Part shown: in pieces, positions 18,301 through 28,500 of the stretch
How the letters are laid out: every line of letters begins with the position of its first letter
Numbering within the stretch: position 1 is the stretch's first letter
Translations under genes and position numbers: made by a program
Source of the DNA: Bacteroidales bacterium
Lineage (GTDB): Bacteria > Bacteroidota > Bacteroidia > Bacteroidales > WCHB1-69
Assembly (NCBI GenBank): GCA_017525245.1
Contig: JAFXTE010000061.1
Span: 1-64,000, forward strand
Length of the DNA stretch: 64,000 nt
Direction: 5' to 3'
The notes under the pieces: generated by a model
Seen by the model: the letters and a program-made list of their open reading frames with translations, nothing else
Told to the model about the DNA's origin: nothing
Database searches by the model: none

Positions 18301-18790
18301 GCTCGTAGGAGATGCCACGGGCAGCAAGTTCAGGAAAATCGCCCAGAGTTATGTGTTAGACAGCCTGATTCATTCGGCAAACAGCTACATGAAAACGCTG
18401 ACGGACCGTTACACGTTGAAAGTTGCACCGGGCACCTTTGTCATTTCCATCGAAGACGCCTACCAAGGTTATGTAAGCAGGGCGGCGAGCACGATTTCCG
18501 GAGGGGAGAGCTTCCTTGTCTCACTGTCGTTGGCATTGGCCCTCAGCGATATAGGCCAGCAGTTGGCGGTGGATACGCTTTTCATCGATGAAGGTTTTGG
18601 AACGCTCAGCGGCGAACCGTTGCAGAACGCCATCAACACACTGCGCTCGCTCCACACCAAGTCAGGCCGCCACGTGGGAATCATCAGCCACGTGGAGGAG
18701 CTTCAGGAGAGAATTCCGGTGCAGATTCAGGTGGTTCAAGAAGGGAACAATTCCAGCAGCAAGGTGGAGGTGATTCCTCGGATTTCGTGA
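15386..18790 (+). CDS. sbcC: SbcC, Rad50-like ATPase subunit of the SbcCD exonuclease
   Basis: The protein has 1134 residues. The N-terminal half of the ATPase carries Walker A GKTGSGKST (residues 36-44). Two long coiled-coil arms follow, with the zinc hook CPIC at about residues 548-551 at the tip. The C-terminal half has the signature STISGGESF (about 1036-1044) and Walker B TLFIDEGFGTL (about 1062-1072). It dimerises through the hook and drives SbcD with ATP. An unusually good ribosome binding site (AAGGAGG) stands 8 bases before the start, which is rare in this phylum. Confidence 0.94.
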   Translation: MKLQKLTIHNIASIEDAVIDFEAQPLADSEVFLITGKTGSGKSTILDAICLALFANTPRLKSTQMEGNTKDEEKDITIKDTRQLMRRNTGEASVTLTFTGSNGVHYEAAWAVARARKKATGALQGKSWTLKNLDTDYSYSKDVEIRQEIKTAIGLDFDQFCRTTLLAQGEFTRFLNSNDANKAEILEKITGVDIYTKVGSKIFEVTSQKKQLWISADEKVKGTESMNDEEVAAKKEELVALEEQHKGVMAAGGLDKTKLQWIKTDAELEKNVATTTEEHQKAKQVLESEDFRKKELLVNQWNATIEARNWLMAKNNAENEKVKQQELLTTLASDFVNVLGGYEFADQEKRKTEADIREIADYLDGEKERAAVYENAQTIAGYLNIIVEGRKKIETNQISIEKDEKSLNEELQPAFNKVKKDVEDAQKNFNEQEANLKTQEKALEDLHLNDLRKQRDEAREQLNNIKIAVERINTLKNEKERREKSAQSLEGKSAEIVKKQEESDALKPLVQAAEVKKDTCKEMLDKQKDTIDKFSKTLRQKLHLGDTCPICGQKIESELPHEDELAKLVDGLKNAFEEAEADYTKLIKAKDKLDAEILAAKNSYQAEKEVFEKDKSVEMAAQKAVSACKVCGIETVEESSLQTLENLRHQTAAKLEEMEKQITEGEEKETNLKMQRKALEKVRQDLEKLKKSETAAQKAVDDCKNKIATAEEVVKLKKGEIKDAEVNAASYITGQWTVDWSVNPEDFSIKLKEQAAVYQNSVQKKKDLEVRLSNIIEGCQAINDVIEDTKSLMPEWKNFTAKEIKRVPNLLKKANDVKSDTTTVLKQLKQADETIKANNQQLETFLGSHDGIDMERLAGLSGYTQQNIKVIHLSLDADRNKVLTQKALMDDAINNLEKHRKAKPDLNEEDTVEELEARIKGNDSALSEISEKMGGIKQELKANEEKKRELGQLIEDAKKKETDYQKWSRLNQLVGDATGSKFRKIAQSYVLDSLIHSANSYMKTLTDRYTLKVAPGTFVISIEDAYQGYVSRAASTISGGESFLVSLSLALALSDIGQQLAVDTLFIDEGFGTLSGEPLQNAINTLRSLHTKSGRHVGIISHVEELQERIPVQIQVVQEGNNSSSKVEVIPRIS

Positions 18791-18961
18791 ATAGGGTAGG
18801 AGATACCATCACCACAACTTTGAGGTCGCGGAATTCGCCTTGGCCTCAAGAGGCAATGTCAGCGAGTTAGTGATTGCAAGAAGATAGGCTTTATTATAGT
18901 TTTATCGTTGAGCGCTATGAAAGTATGACAAAATTGATTTGGTACATATAAATAAAAAATG

Positions 18962-18969
18962 TAATTTTG
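18962..18969 (+). promoter_or_regulatory. Promoter of the BREX operon
   Basis: TAATTTTG (-7) lies within AAATGTAATTTTGC. A TTTG word about 20 bases upstream is at the right distance for a -33 element. It stands 54 bases before brxA. Confidence 0.65.
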
Positions 18970-19023
18970 CGAGATGTTTGTTAAGGTCAAAACAGCCATA
19001 ATGATAGGCTAAAAAAACTATAA

Positions 19024-19662
19024 ATGCCAAACGAAACAACAACATATAACATGTCGTTTACGGCAGGTGCTGCCATGCTGAATGAAACGCATGCAGTTGC
19101 ATCTGCTTTAGTGGATTGTGATGGTGATTGGGATAAAACTAAAGAAGTCACCTTTAAGGAAAATCTCATGCAGAAAGACAAGGCTACGTCTAATGCCAGA
19201 TATTTCACATTGATGAAGCAGCGTCTTGAAGCATTGAATGATGAAGAGTTGGCAATGCTTGTTAATAGCACAGTTTCTGTACGCCGGTTAATAGTTCTCC
19301 TCGCCATTTGCAAGGCTCACCCCTTCATTTATGATTTCATCTCAGAAATAGTTCGTGATCGTTTCTATAATCAATATGAGCGTATTTCTTATGCAGATTT
19401 CAATGAATTCTACAACGAGAGCAAATATGTTCATCCAGAGTTGGAGAAAGTCACAGAACAAACGGTGGCTAAAATGCGCCAGGTCATTTTCAGGATCCTT
19501 GAACAACTGGAAATTATCGAGGATGCTGAATCTGGCATCTTAAGGAGGCCATATCTCTCAGAGACAGTGGAGCGTCTGGTCGTTAAAGACGATCCCAAAT
19601 GGCTTGCTATCTATCTCTATTCTAACAACGAAATAAGTAATCTTGCTGAATTATATGCATAG
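19024..19662 (+). CDS. brxA: BrxA, BREX system inner membrane/DUF1819-type protein
   Basis: The protein has 212 residues and matches the DUF1819 (BrxA) family by length, by position as the first gene of a type I BREX operon, and by sequence words such as SVRRLIVLLAICK and FYNQYERISYADF. By family knowledge BrxA is a small DNA-binding helical protein required for or modulating BREX; its exact role is not settled. The gene overlaps brxB by 20 bases, which suggests translational coupling. Confidence 0.85.
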   Translation: MPNETTTYNMSFTAGAAMLNETHAVASALVDCDGDWDKTKEVTFKENLMQKDKATSNARYFTLMKQRLEALNDEELAMLVNSTVSVRRLIVLLAICKAHPFIYDFISEIVRDRFYNQYERISYADFNEFYNESKYVHPELEKVTEQTVAKMRQVIFRILEQLEIIEDAESGILRRPYLSETVERLVVKDDPKWLAIYLYSNNEISNLAELYA

Positions 19663-20233
19663 TCAAATTGACATTGAAACCATTTTTGAGGGTGTTTATA
19701 ACAAACTTGTCTCTCCAGATTTTGGAAAGAATCTGGGTGGTGAGCTACCTCTATTTATTCAGCCTGTTCCAGCAGAGAAACAGTTTGATGTTGAAAGTCA
19801 GATAATGAGGCTTTCAACTCGATTGAAGAAAAAAGGTATTGAATCCGTTTCAATAAACCTCTACGACCTGTGCATGGATATCCTGCGTGAAGCGGATGTC
19901 CTCGATGCAATTTTAGAGGGCGAAGCTGATATCGAGCGAGAAGACATCATATCTACCCTGGATAGCGTTCTTGACATTAAGACGGCTATCCTACCTGAGA
20001 TAAAAGAAGTCATTGATGAAGCCAAGCCACAATATGCTTTCATAAGCGGTGTCGGTAGCGTTTATCCTTTCGTCCGTTCACATGGTATACTCAATAATAT
20101 TGACGAGCTTACCGATGAATGTAATCTTATTCTTTTCTTCCCTGGAGATTACAATAATCTGCAGTTAAAATTGTTTGGCATTATCTCAGACGAGAATTAC
20201 TACAGAGGTCATAACCTCAATGAAATGAATTAA
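19643..20233 (+). CDS. brxB: BrxB, BREX DUF1788 protein
   Basis: The protein has 196 residues of the DUF1788 (BrxB) family. It ends with the family-typical LILFFPGDYNNLQLKLFGI followed by YYRGHNLN. It is a small cytosolic component of unknown biochemical role, always encoded beside brxA and brxC. It overlaps brxA and lies 13 bases before brxC, so it is part of one transcript. Confidence 0.88.
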   Translation: MLNYMHSQIDIETIFEGVYNKLVSPDFGKNLGGELPLFIQPVPAEKQFDVESQIMRLSTRLKKKGIESVSINLYDLCMDILREADVLDAILEGEADIEREDIISTLDSVLDIKTAILPEIKEVIDEAKPQYAFISGVGSVYPFVRSHGILNNIDELTDECNLILFFPGDYNNLQLKLFGIISDENYYRGHNLNEMN

Positions 20234-20246
20234 AAAACAAAAACTT

Positions 20247-23200
20247 ATGATACAGCAGCACATCTATTCAAAGGACATTGAACGTCCAATCAATGGCGTT
20301 ATCAAGGCAGGTAGTGAAACCGAACTTGCTAATGAGGTAACCGAGTATGTCATCACAGCCGAACAGCAGAAACCGCAGTTGCTGCCTGCTTTTTTTAAGA
20401 TGCTAATACCACCTCAGAACCCCACCTGTGTATGGATTTCCGGTGACTTCGGTAGTGGTAAATCTCACTTACTGAAGATTCTCTCATACGTATTGGAAAA
20501 CGAATTAGAGATAGATGGTCGCAGGTGTGCAGAGTTATTTGCTGAAAAAGCCGGTGATGACTTTGAACTGAAGGGTGATATTCTGAAGGCTTGCAAAGTT
20601 CCGACTGAAAGCGTGCTGTTCAACATTCAGGAAAAACTCGACGGTATTGGTAAAAGCCAGATTGACCCTGTCCTGAATATTTTCCTGAAGGAATTTAATC
20701 GCAAACTTGGTTTTGACGACAAGAAACCTGAAATTGCAGAGATAGAACGATATTTTGCAAAGAAAGGGAAATACGAGTGGCTTAAAACAGAATATAAAAA
20801 TCGCTTTAACAAGGAATGGATTGAAGACAGACCTTCCATTTTGTTGAAAAAGCAGAACCTTGCCAAACTGTTTGCAGAAATGGAAGGTATCAGCGAGGCA
20901 GAGGCACAGAGCAACATCACTACCCATATAAGCAGATACACCCTTGATACCGATGGCTTTGTAAAGCTCATCATGGAACATCTTGATGAACAGGCTCCCG
21001 GCAGTCGCATGGTATTCTTTGTCGATGAGGTTGGCCAGTTCATAGGAAAGGACGTTCATCGTATGCTTTCATTACAGACCATTGCAGAAGGTCTTATTGA
21101 TAAGACGGGTGGTCGTGCTTCCATCATCGTGACTTCGCAAATGGATATTGATGCCACCTTGGGTAATCTTGAAAAGCAACAGGAATATGACTTCTCGCGT
21201 ATTCAGGCCCGTTTCACTACCCGTATCAGCCTTACCAGTGCTAATGCAGACGAGGTTATTCAGCGTCGTCTGCTCGAAAAGAAACCAGAACCTCAGAAAG
21301 CATTGTGTGCTGTTTACGACCGCCAGAAGAATATCATTAAGAGTCTTTTCAACTTTGGCGACAACAGCCAGTTCAAATCTGCCTATAAGTCAGACGAGCA
21401 GTTTGCCACAGACTTCCCATTCATTGACTATCAGTTTGACTTGCTCCAGCGCAGTATTGTAGAGCTGTCAAAAAACAATGCTTTCAGTGGCAAACAGCAG
21501 TCCGTGGGTGAGCGCTCGCTTCTGACCATCACTCAGGAAGTGGCTAAGGCCTATAAGGACAAAGACCTTGAACAGATTGTGCAGTTCTGTGACATGTATG
21601 AAGGTATTCGTGGTATTCTCCAGACGAAGGTACAGTCTGATATCCAGCAGGCGGAGCGCACACTCAATGACGAAATGGCCTTGAAGGTGCTGAAAGTTCT
21701 CTTCCTTGTCAAATACGTAAAGGGATTCCCTTCAACAGTTGACAATATCACCAAGATTATGCTCCCGACTCTTGACACTGACTTCCCCGAGTACAAAAGT
21801 CAGATTCAGGAGGCGCTCAACAGACTTGTTCACACCTCTTATATTGAAAAGGGGGCTAACGACGAGTACCATTACCAAACCAACGAGGAAAAAGACATTG
21901 AGACCGAAATCAAGAATGAGGATCTCCAGCCAGATGCTATCAACAATGAACTGAAGAAGATATTCCGTGATGATATATTCTCTGACAACAAGATTAAACT
22001 CTCCACATTCAAGACTTTCTCATACGGTCGTATCGTCGATGAGCAGCAGGACGGACGCGATGCAGAGATGTATATCCACTTCATCACACCGCTCAACAAC
22101 TTTCCTACTACCGACCAACAGGCTATGTTAATGTACTCTATGGGACATTCCGACCAGTTACTTGTAGTTCTCGACGAGGATAAGTATATGGCCGAAGATA
22201 TCGCTATGTTCAAGAAAGCCGACAAGTGTCTCACTCGGTTGCTCCCTGCTAATCAGGATGGTTATCGTCAGCAGATAGTCACAGACAAGCGCCGCGTGAA
22301 CACTCGTCGTCGTGAAGACATTGTGACTCGTCTGACCAATCTCACCAAGGGAGCTCATCTATATATGGGTGGCCAGGAGATTACCGATATTCGTCAGACC
22401 GACATCAAACCGCGTTTGAACGAAGCCATGGCGAAACTCGTAGAGCAAGTCTATACCAACCTGAAGATGCTCACTATAGAGTATGATGACACCATGCTCA
22501 AACAAATCATTGCCGATACGAATGCCACAGGCCCATTCGGCTACACGATGGGTAATTGCGAGCAGGAAGTCTTCAACTGGATTAACCGTAACAAACAACT
22601 AAGTGTTCGTTCGAAAGTGAAAGACCTCGTTGAACACTTCCGTGGCAACACATACGGCTGGTATGAGACTGCTACGCTCTGCATTCTTGCCAAGCTCTAC
22701 AAGATGGACAAGATTTCTTTCCGTTCGAATGGTAGTCCTGTTGCAGACCGTGACCTCTACTTTAATATGACCAACAGTAACGCACAGACTGCATTACTTG
22801 TTGATATTGAGGAGACGATTTCTGCTTCACAGATAGCTAAATTGAAAGGTCTTTACAAGGAGTTCTTCAATGACGAAAGTTGTGCTGCCCAGAGTGCCAA
22901 AGAAGTGCATCAGCAGTTTATTACCCGACTTGATCAGGTGATTTCTGAGCTGCGAAGCATCAAGGATCAAAACAATTTTGAATTCGCCAAGCCACTTGAG
23001 CAGATTCTACCTGAGTTCCAACAGTTGGCTGGATGCGTATATCCTGCTCTCTACAACAAGACCAGTCAGATAGAAGCAGCTATCGACCGTAAGATTGACG
23101 AAGCCGATGTTATCAACGATTTCGTACAGGGAAATCAGTTCAATATTTTCCGTCGTATTGCCACCACGAAGAATGGCAACCAGGCCAACTTCAACTATGT

Positions 23201-23771
23201 TTCCAAGGAACTTATAGACACAATCGATGATGTTTACGTTTCCAAGACACCGTGGATCCAGATGACAAAGGCGAAGGACACTCTTGATGCCATAGGTGAT
23301 GAGATACAGACTCGACAGCAGACAGAACGCCAGGCGGCACTCCAAAACATAGAGGCAAAGCTGACCGCCCTTACAACCCTGTCAACCTTCGCCACACTCG
23401 AAGCATCCCAGCAGGGACAGGTAACTGCCATGTTCGCAGCTCTGAAGGCTAAGGCTGAGAATGAACGTTTCATAGGCAACCTTATTGCTATGGGCGAAGA
23501 AATAGGCAATGCTTACGACACCTGCCTGACTTCTATCAACAAATGGGTAAAGGAAGATGCAGAGCGTAAGGCACAACAACAAAAAGGAACAGGTGTACAA
23601 CAACCTCCTGCTCGCCCAGTCAAGACATACGTAAATAGGACAAACGCCATGAATGTGCAGTTCTCCAAGAATGTACTTGAAACCAAGGAAGATGTTGAGG
23701 AATACGTCAATGCACTTCTGGAGCGTCTGCTTGAATTCATCGAACAGAACAAGAGTATTATGTTGAGCTAA
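20247..23771 (+). CDS. brxC: BrxC, large BREX ATPase
   Basis: The protein has 1174 residues, the usual size for BrxC. The Walker A motif is SGDFGSGKSH at residues 65-74, and a Walker B-like MVFFVDEVGQF follows near residue 255. The rest is a long helical protein without other obvious motifs. BrxC (PglY-like) is an AAA-type ATPase essential for BREX defence and modification, probably acting in a complex with BrxB and PglZ/PglX. The next gene in a standard BREX operon would be pglX; here two accessory genes intervene. Confidence 0.92.
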   Translation: MIQQHIYSKDIERPINGVIKAGSETELANEVTEYVITAEQQKPQLLPAFFKMLIPPQNPTCVWISGDFGSGKSHLLKILSYVLENELEIDGRRCAELFAEKAGDDFELKGDILKACKVPTESVLFNIQEKLDGIGKSQIDPVLNIFLKEFNRKLGFDDKKPEIAEIERYFAKKGKYEWLKTEYKNRFNKEWIEDRPSILLKKQNLAKLFAEMEGISEAEAQSNITTHISRYTLDTDGFVKLIMEHLDEQAPGSRMVFFVDEVGQFIGKDVHRMLSLQTIAEGLIDKTGGRASIIVTSQMDIDATLGNLEKQQEYDFSRIQARFTTRISLTSANADEVIQRRLLEKKPEPQKALCAVYDRQKNIIKSLFNFGDNSQFKSAYKSDEQFATDFPFIDYQFDLLQRSIVELSKNNAFSGKQQSVGERSLLTITQEVAKAYKDKDLEQIVQFCDMYEGIRGILQTKVQSDIQQAERTLNDEMALKVLKVLFLVKYVKGFPSTVDNITKIMLPTLDTDFPEYKSQIQEALNRLVHTSYIEKGANDEYHYQTNEEKDIETEIKNEDLQPDAINNELKKIFRDDIFSDNKIKLSTFKTFSYGRIVDEQQDGRDAEMYIHFITPLNNFPTTDQQAMLMYSMGHSDQLLVVLDEDKYMAEDIAMFKKADKCLTRLLPANQDGYRQQIVTDKRRVNTRRREDIVTRLTNLTKGAHLYMGGQEITDIRQTDIKPRLNEAMAKLVEQVYTNLKMLTIEYDDTMLKQIIADTNATGPFGYTMGNCEQEVFNWINRNKQLSVRSKVKDLVEHFRGNTYGWYETATLCILAKLYKMDKISFRSNGSPVADRDLYFNMTNSNAQTALLVDIEETISASQIAKLKGLYKEFFNDESCAAQSAKEVHQQFITRLDQVISELRSIKDQNNFEFAKPLEQILPEFQQLAGCVYPALYNKTSQIEAAIDRKIDEADVINDFVQGNQFNIFRRIATTKNGNQANFNYVSKELIDTIDDVYVSKTPWIQMTKAKDTLDAIGDEIQTRQQTERQAALQNIEAKLTALTTLSTFATLEASQQGQVTAMFAALKAKAENERFIGNLIAMGEEIGNAYDTCLTSINKWVKEDAERKAQQQKGTGVQQPPARPVKTYVNRTNAMNVQFSKNVLETKEDVEEYVNALLERLLEFIEQNKSIMLS

Positions 23772-23788
23772 TTGAAAATTCGATAATT

Positions 23789-24964
23789 ATGATAGAAGAA
23801 ATAAGATTAAGAAATTGGAAGAGTTATAAAGATTCCAAATTATACATTGAACCACTTACATTTATCATAGGTTTTAATGCCAGTGGTAAGTCTAATGTTC
23901 TTGATGCATTGCACTTTTTGTCTGAGCTGGCAAAAGGAGCTGCAATAGATGACGTGGGATCTGACATTAGAGGAGGTAAGGACTGGATAATCAGCCGTGA
24001 TGATGACTGCTGTGGCTTAGATGTTAAAATTCACAATGATGACATTGACTACTTCTATACTATTGAGTTTTCCAAGATTGACGAGAAACTTGTTATTACC
24101 AAAGAACGTTTGTCTGCAAATTCTAAGGATTTGTTGCTAACAGATGACAACAAGGTTTTGCCAAACAAGATGCTCTTGCCTATTACATCATATACTGCAA
24201 AACGAGGGCGTAGGAGAACGTTACAAGTGCTTAGGGACAAAAGTGCTTTGTTCCAACTCGCTTCTGCGGGTCTGCTCAAAGAGGTGACAGATGGAATTAA
24301 CATAGTGCTCAATAGTTTCAAGAACATATTCATGCTTAACCCCATAGCACCACTGATGAGGAATTATACTCCGTTACAAAAGGAACTTAAAGAAGATGCT
24401 TCAAATATTGCTGGAGTGATTGCTGCTATTGAAGAGTCCGAGAAAAGCAGACTTCAGAAAAGAATTGCAGATTTTGTCCGGCCTCTTCCGGAGCGTGACA
24501 TTGTAAAAATATGGACAGAAACAGTAGGCATGTTTGGCAAAGATGCTATGCTCTATTGTGAAGAGAGTTGGGTTGAAGGAAAGATTCAGAAACTGGATGC
24601 AAGAGGTATGTCGGATGGTACTCTGCGTTTTATTGCCATTGTTACGGCATTACTAACATTACCTGAAAAGACCTTGCTTCTTATAGAAGAGGTTGACAAT
24701 GGTCTTCATCCTTCCAGATCAAAAGAATTGATCAAAGCTTTAGAGGAAATCGGAAGAGAACGCAACATCGATGTGTTGTGTACGACCCATAATCCGTATT
24801 TGATAGACTCGCTGGGAACAGATATGATTCCATGTATCACTTACGTTAAACGAAATGAGCAGACAGGAAGCAGTGAACTGAAAACTTTAGACGAAAATGA
24901 AAATCTTGTCAATTTGATGGCAAGTGGAAGCATTGGTCTGTCAATGGTAAAAGGGAGAATTTAA
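23789..24964 (+). CDS. AAA/OLD-like ATPase inserted in the BREX operon
   Basis: The protein has 391 residues. It has an SMC/ABC-like ATPase fold of the AAA_15/AAA_21 type: Walker A GFNASGKSN near residue 28, a signature-like MSDGTLRF, Walker B LLLIEEVDNGLHPSR near residue 300, and the switch TTHNPYL. The family includes the ATPase halves of several two-gene phage-defence systems. It starts 18 bases after brxC and ends 4 bases before the PIN-like gene, so the two are surely expressed with BREX. It is AT-rich compared with brxC. It is not a standard BREX component and no TOPRIM nuclease domain is fused to it. Confidence 0.82.
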   Translation: MIEEIRLRNWKSYKDSKLYIEPLTFIIGFNASGKSNVLDALHFLSELAKGAAIDDVGSDIRGGKDWIISRDDDCCGLDVKIHNDDIDYFYTIEFSKIDEKLVITKERLSANSKDLLLTDDNKVLPNKMLLPITSYTAKRGRRRTLQVLRDKSALFQLASAGLLKEVTDGINIVLNSFKNIFMLNPIAPLMRNYTPLQKELKEDASNIAGVIAAIEESEKSRLQKRIADFVRPLPERDIVKIWTETVGMFGKDAMLYCEESWVEGKIQKLDARGMSDGTLRFIAIVTALLTLPEKTLLLIEEVDNGLHPSRSKELIKALEEIGRERNIDVLCTTHNPYLIDSLGTDMIPCITYVKRNEQTGSSELKTLDENENLVNLMASGSIGLSMVKGRI

Positions 24965-24967
24965 ACT

Positions 24968-25492
24968 ATGACAAAGATACTAATAATTGACACATCTATT
25001 ATGTGTGTATGGCTTAAGGTGCCAGGTAAGGAGACAACGGGTAAAAATAACGAATACACCTATGACATAGTAGCCCGGCATATAGAAGAAGAAAGGGGAA
25101 GGGGTACAAAACTGGTCTTGCCGATTGCTACGATTATAGAAACGGGAAACCACATAGCACATGCAAATGGTAACAAAGAGCATTCTATAGAAGAACTCAG
25201 TTCTATGATCATTTCTTCGGCTAAAGGTGAAAACCCTTGGATTGCTATTGACATGCAGCATTCTCTATGGGATGTTGATAATCTCTCTGCCCTTATGGAG
25301 GAATGGAAAAAGACGGTTATCTCAGAAAAGCAATCTATTGGCGATGCAGCTATCGTACAGATTGCCAAGCAGTTTGCGCCCACTTGTGAAGTCGAGATTT
25401 TTACTGGGGACGGCGGTTTGAAGAATTACGAATATAAGATACAAGGCCAAGCCAAGAAAGAACTGCGTAGAAATAGAAACAAAAGCAAATAA
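24968..25492 (+). CDS. PIN-like nuclease, partner of the BREX-embedded ATPase
   Basis: The protein has 174 residues. The layout fits a PIN-like RNase fold. An aspartate follows the first strand (IIDTSIM, D8), an acidic residue is in IIETGNHI, and aspartates are in SIGDAAIVQIA and IFTGDGGLK near the end. The C-terminus is basic (KKELRRNRNKSK). The prediction is an endoribonuclease whose activity is controlled by the upstream ATPase. It starts 4 bases after that gene and lies 8 bases before pglX. The fold call rests on the acidic pattern alone and should be tested by profile search. Confidence 0.65.
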   Translation: MTKILIIDTSIMCVWLKVPGKETTGKNNEYTYDIVARHIEEERGRGTKLVLPIATIIETGNHIAHANGNKEHSIEELSSMIISSAKGENPWIAIDMQHSLWDVDNLSALMEEWKKTVISEKQSIGDAAIVQIAKQFAPTCEVEIFTGDGGLKNYEYKIQGQAKKELRRNRNKSK

Positions 25493-25500
25493 AATACACT

Positions 25501-28500
25501 ATGGCAACAAATACATCAGCATTGAAGACCTTCGCGCAACAGACACGTGCGAAGCTCATATCGCTCATTACTACCAAGATGCAGTTCGTTCTCGATGGCG
25601 ATACGGCAGAACTTCGTGGTTATGAACGTGAGATTGGCGAACTGCGCAAGCAGATAGCCGAGAAGACAGAGAAGATTGTCATCGAAGAAGTAGCCTATAC
25701 CTGGTTCAACCGAGTGATGGCACTCCGCTTTATGGATGCCAACGGCTATAATGCTCCGATGGTGGTCACTCCCGCTGAGGGACAGACACGCCCGGAGATT
25801 CTTCAGGATGCCATGGGCGGCAGTATCGACGATGCGCTGATGTTGACAGCTGAAGAAAAAGTTCTGCCAGAAGCAAAACTCTATCGCAAACTCCTTGTGG
25901 CGGTTTGCAACAAGCAAATGTCTCAACCAATGCCATTCCTCTTTGAGCATATCAGCGACTACACTGAGTTGCTGTTGCCTGATGATCTCCTCTCCGACCA
26001 GAGTTTTGTGACGGATATTCGTCGTGGAATGACAGATGAGGATTGTCAGAATGTGGAACTGACGGGCTGGCTCTATCAGTTCTATATCACCGATCGTAAG
26101 GCTGATGCCGAAGCCAAAAAGTCAAGGAGAGGGGGGCTGAAGAGCGATGAGCAGGCTGCTGCCACACAGCTTTTCACGCCTCACTGGATTGTGCGCTACA
26201 TGGTGGAGAACAGTCTTGGCCGTATCTGGATGACGCTGCATCCGGAAAGTTCCTTGATAAAGGAAATGCCATATTACATTGCGACACCGGACGGCCAGAC
26301 AGATACCATTCCCGAAGACATTCACTCAGCCAGGGATATTCGTTTCATAGACCCCTGTATGGGTAGCGGTCATATCCTCGTCTATGCCTTCGACTTGTTC
26401 TGCAAGATGTATGAGGAAGAAGGCGAGCAGACGAAAGACATTCCCACGCTCATTCTGGAAAACAATCTCTATGGTATTGATATTGACCGTCGTTGTTATC
26501 AGTTGGCAAGTTTCGCCCTTACCATGAAGGCAAGGGCATACTATCGCCGTTATCTCCGTAGCACTGTCAATCCTCATGTCATAGCATTGGAGAAGATTGA
26601 CCATGACACGATTGACTCTGCCGGCGCATGGGGAGAGAAGTCCTTGATGTGGCAGTTTGAGAATATCGATACAATCGGTTCGCTCTTGAAGGTTACACCA
26701 GAGGAGTGTGCAGCTATTCGTGTGGAAGCGAATAGTCTGTTTGGTGTTCGGCAGAAGTTGTTGAAGAAACAAGCAGAATACCTGTCGAGGAAGTATCATT
26801 GCGTGGTGACGAATCCGCCGTATCTGGGAAAGGGATTTGGGGACGCATTGAAAAACTATGCTGCTGAAGAATATCGAAATTCAAAAGGAGACACAATGGT
26901 AATGTTTATGGAGCAATGTGCCAACTTAAATGCTCCAAACGGTTTTTCTTCATTGATAAATTTCCAATCTTGGATGTTTGTATATAATTACACTGATTTT
27001 CGCAAGAATCTTTTAGAGCAAGTACAAATCCACAGTATGCTTCATCTTGGTCGTGGAATATTTGGAGCTGATTTTGGCTCTGTTTCTTTTGTGTTGCAAA
27101 ACACTAATAATCAGAGAAAGGGGTACTACTATCGGCTATTCAAGAAAATGTCACTAGTCAGGTCTATTGAACAAATTGAATCTTTATATCTTAACAAAGA
27201 GTGCGAATCATTCGAAACAGATCAGATAAACTTTCTTTCCATTCCTGGTTACAACATTAGTTATTGGGTATCAACAGAACTTCTTGAATCATTTATAAAA
27301 GGTACAAAATTGGGAGAACTTGGTACAACTCGAAAAGGTATGTATACTGGTTTGAATGAAAAATTTGTCCGTAATTGGCGAGAGGTGTCATATTCTAATA
27401 TCGCTTTCAACTTTGACAAGGAGAAATCGGAAAATAATGACCAAAAGTGGTATCCATATGCAAATGGTGGCGATTTTAGAAAATGGTTTGGAAATTACGA
27501 GGACGTTGTTTTATGGAGACATAACGGAGAACAACTCAGAACAGAACGTAATGAAGAAGGGAAACTGAGAGCTGGCTGTTTTAACCTTGACTATATTTTT
27601 ACGCAAGGAATCGTTTGGTCATCGGTGACCATTTCTGACACATCTATGCGATTAATGTGCAAAGGTTCTTTGTTTAGTTCAGCTTCAAACGCATGGTTTG
27701 GGCAAAACATACAATATGTATTAGCCTTTCTCAATATTAAATTATCAAGGGAGCTCCTTAAAGCCATTAATCCTACTGTAAATGCTAATCCAGGAGATAT
27801 TGGTCAGATTCCATTGATTAAAAGTAGCGAAAGGCAACAAGATATAGCGGATTTGTGTGATAATTGTGTTAGAATATCCAAACTTGACTGGGACTCCCAC
27901 GAAACCTCATGGGACTTCCTGCGTAATCCACTTTGGGAACAGCAGCTTGACACCATACTCTATGACATGCAAGATCGGGGCGCGCTTTCCGAGAACGCGA
28001 CCATTGACGATATCGGCCCATTCAACTTGCCCAACTTACTTCAGCCGTTGGAGATTCTCGTTGAGAACTATAAATCAGAATGGGAAGACCATTTCCATCA
28101 GCTCCACCGCAACGAGGAGGAACTTAATCGTAAGTTTATCGAAATCTATGGCTTGCAGGACGAACTGACACCTGATGTACCCTTGGACGAGATTACCATT
28201 TTGCAAAAGGGAGAGATCAGCATTGAGGATAACCGCATCGTGTGGCACGACGATGTTGTCATCAAACAGTTCATCAGTTGGCTTGTTGGCTGCTTGATGG
28301 GGCGTTACTCTGCGGATAAGTCCGGGCTCATCATTGCCAGTCAAGGACAAAAGGTGGCAGACCTCGACCTGCCGGCACATACCATTGAGATAGACGATGA
28401 CGGCATCATCCCCGTTATTATGGAAGAGGACTTCTTTACCGATGACCTCACACAGCGCATAGAGACAGCTGTGAAGACATTGCTCGGCGAGAAGAACTTC

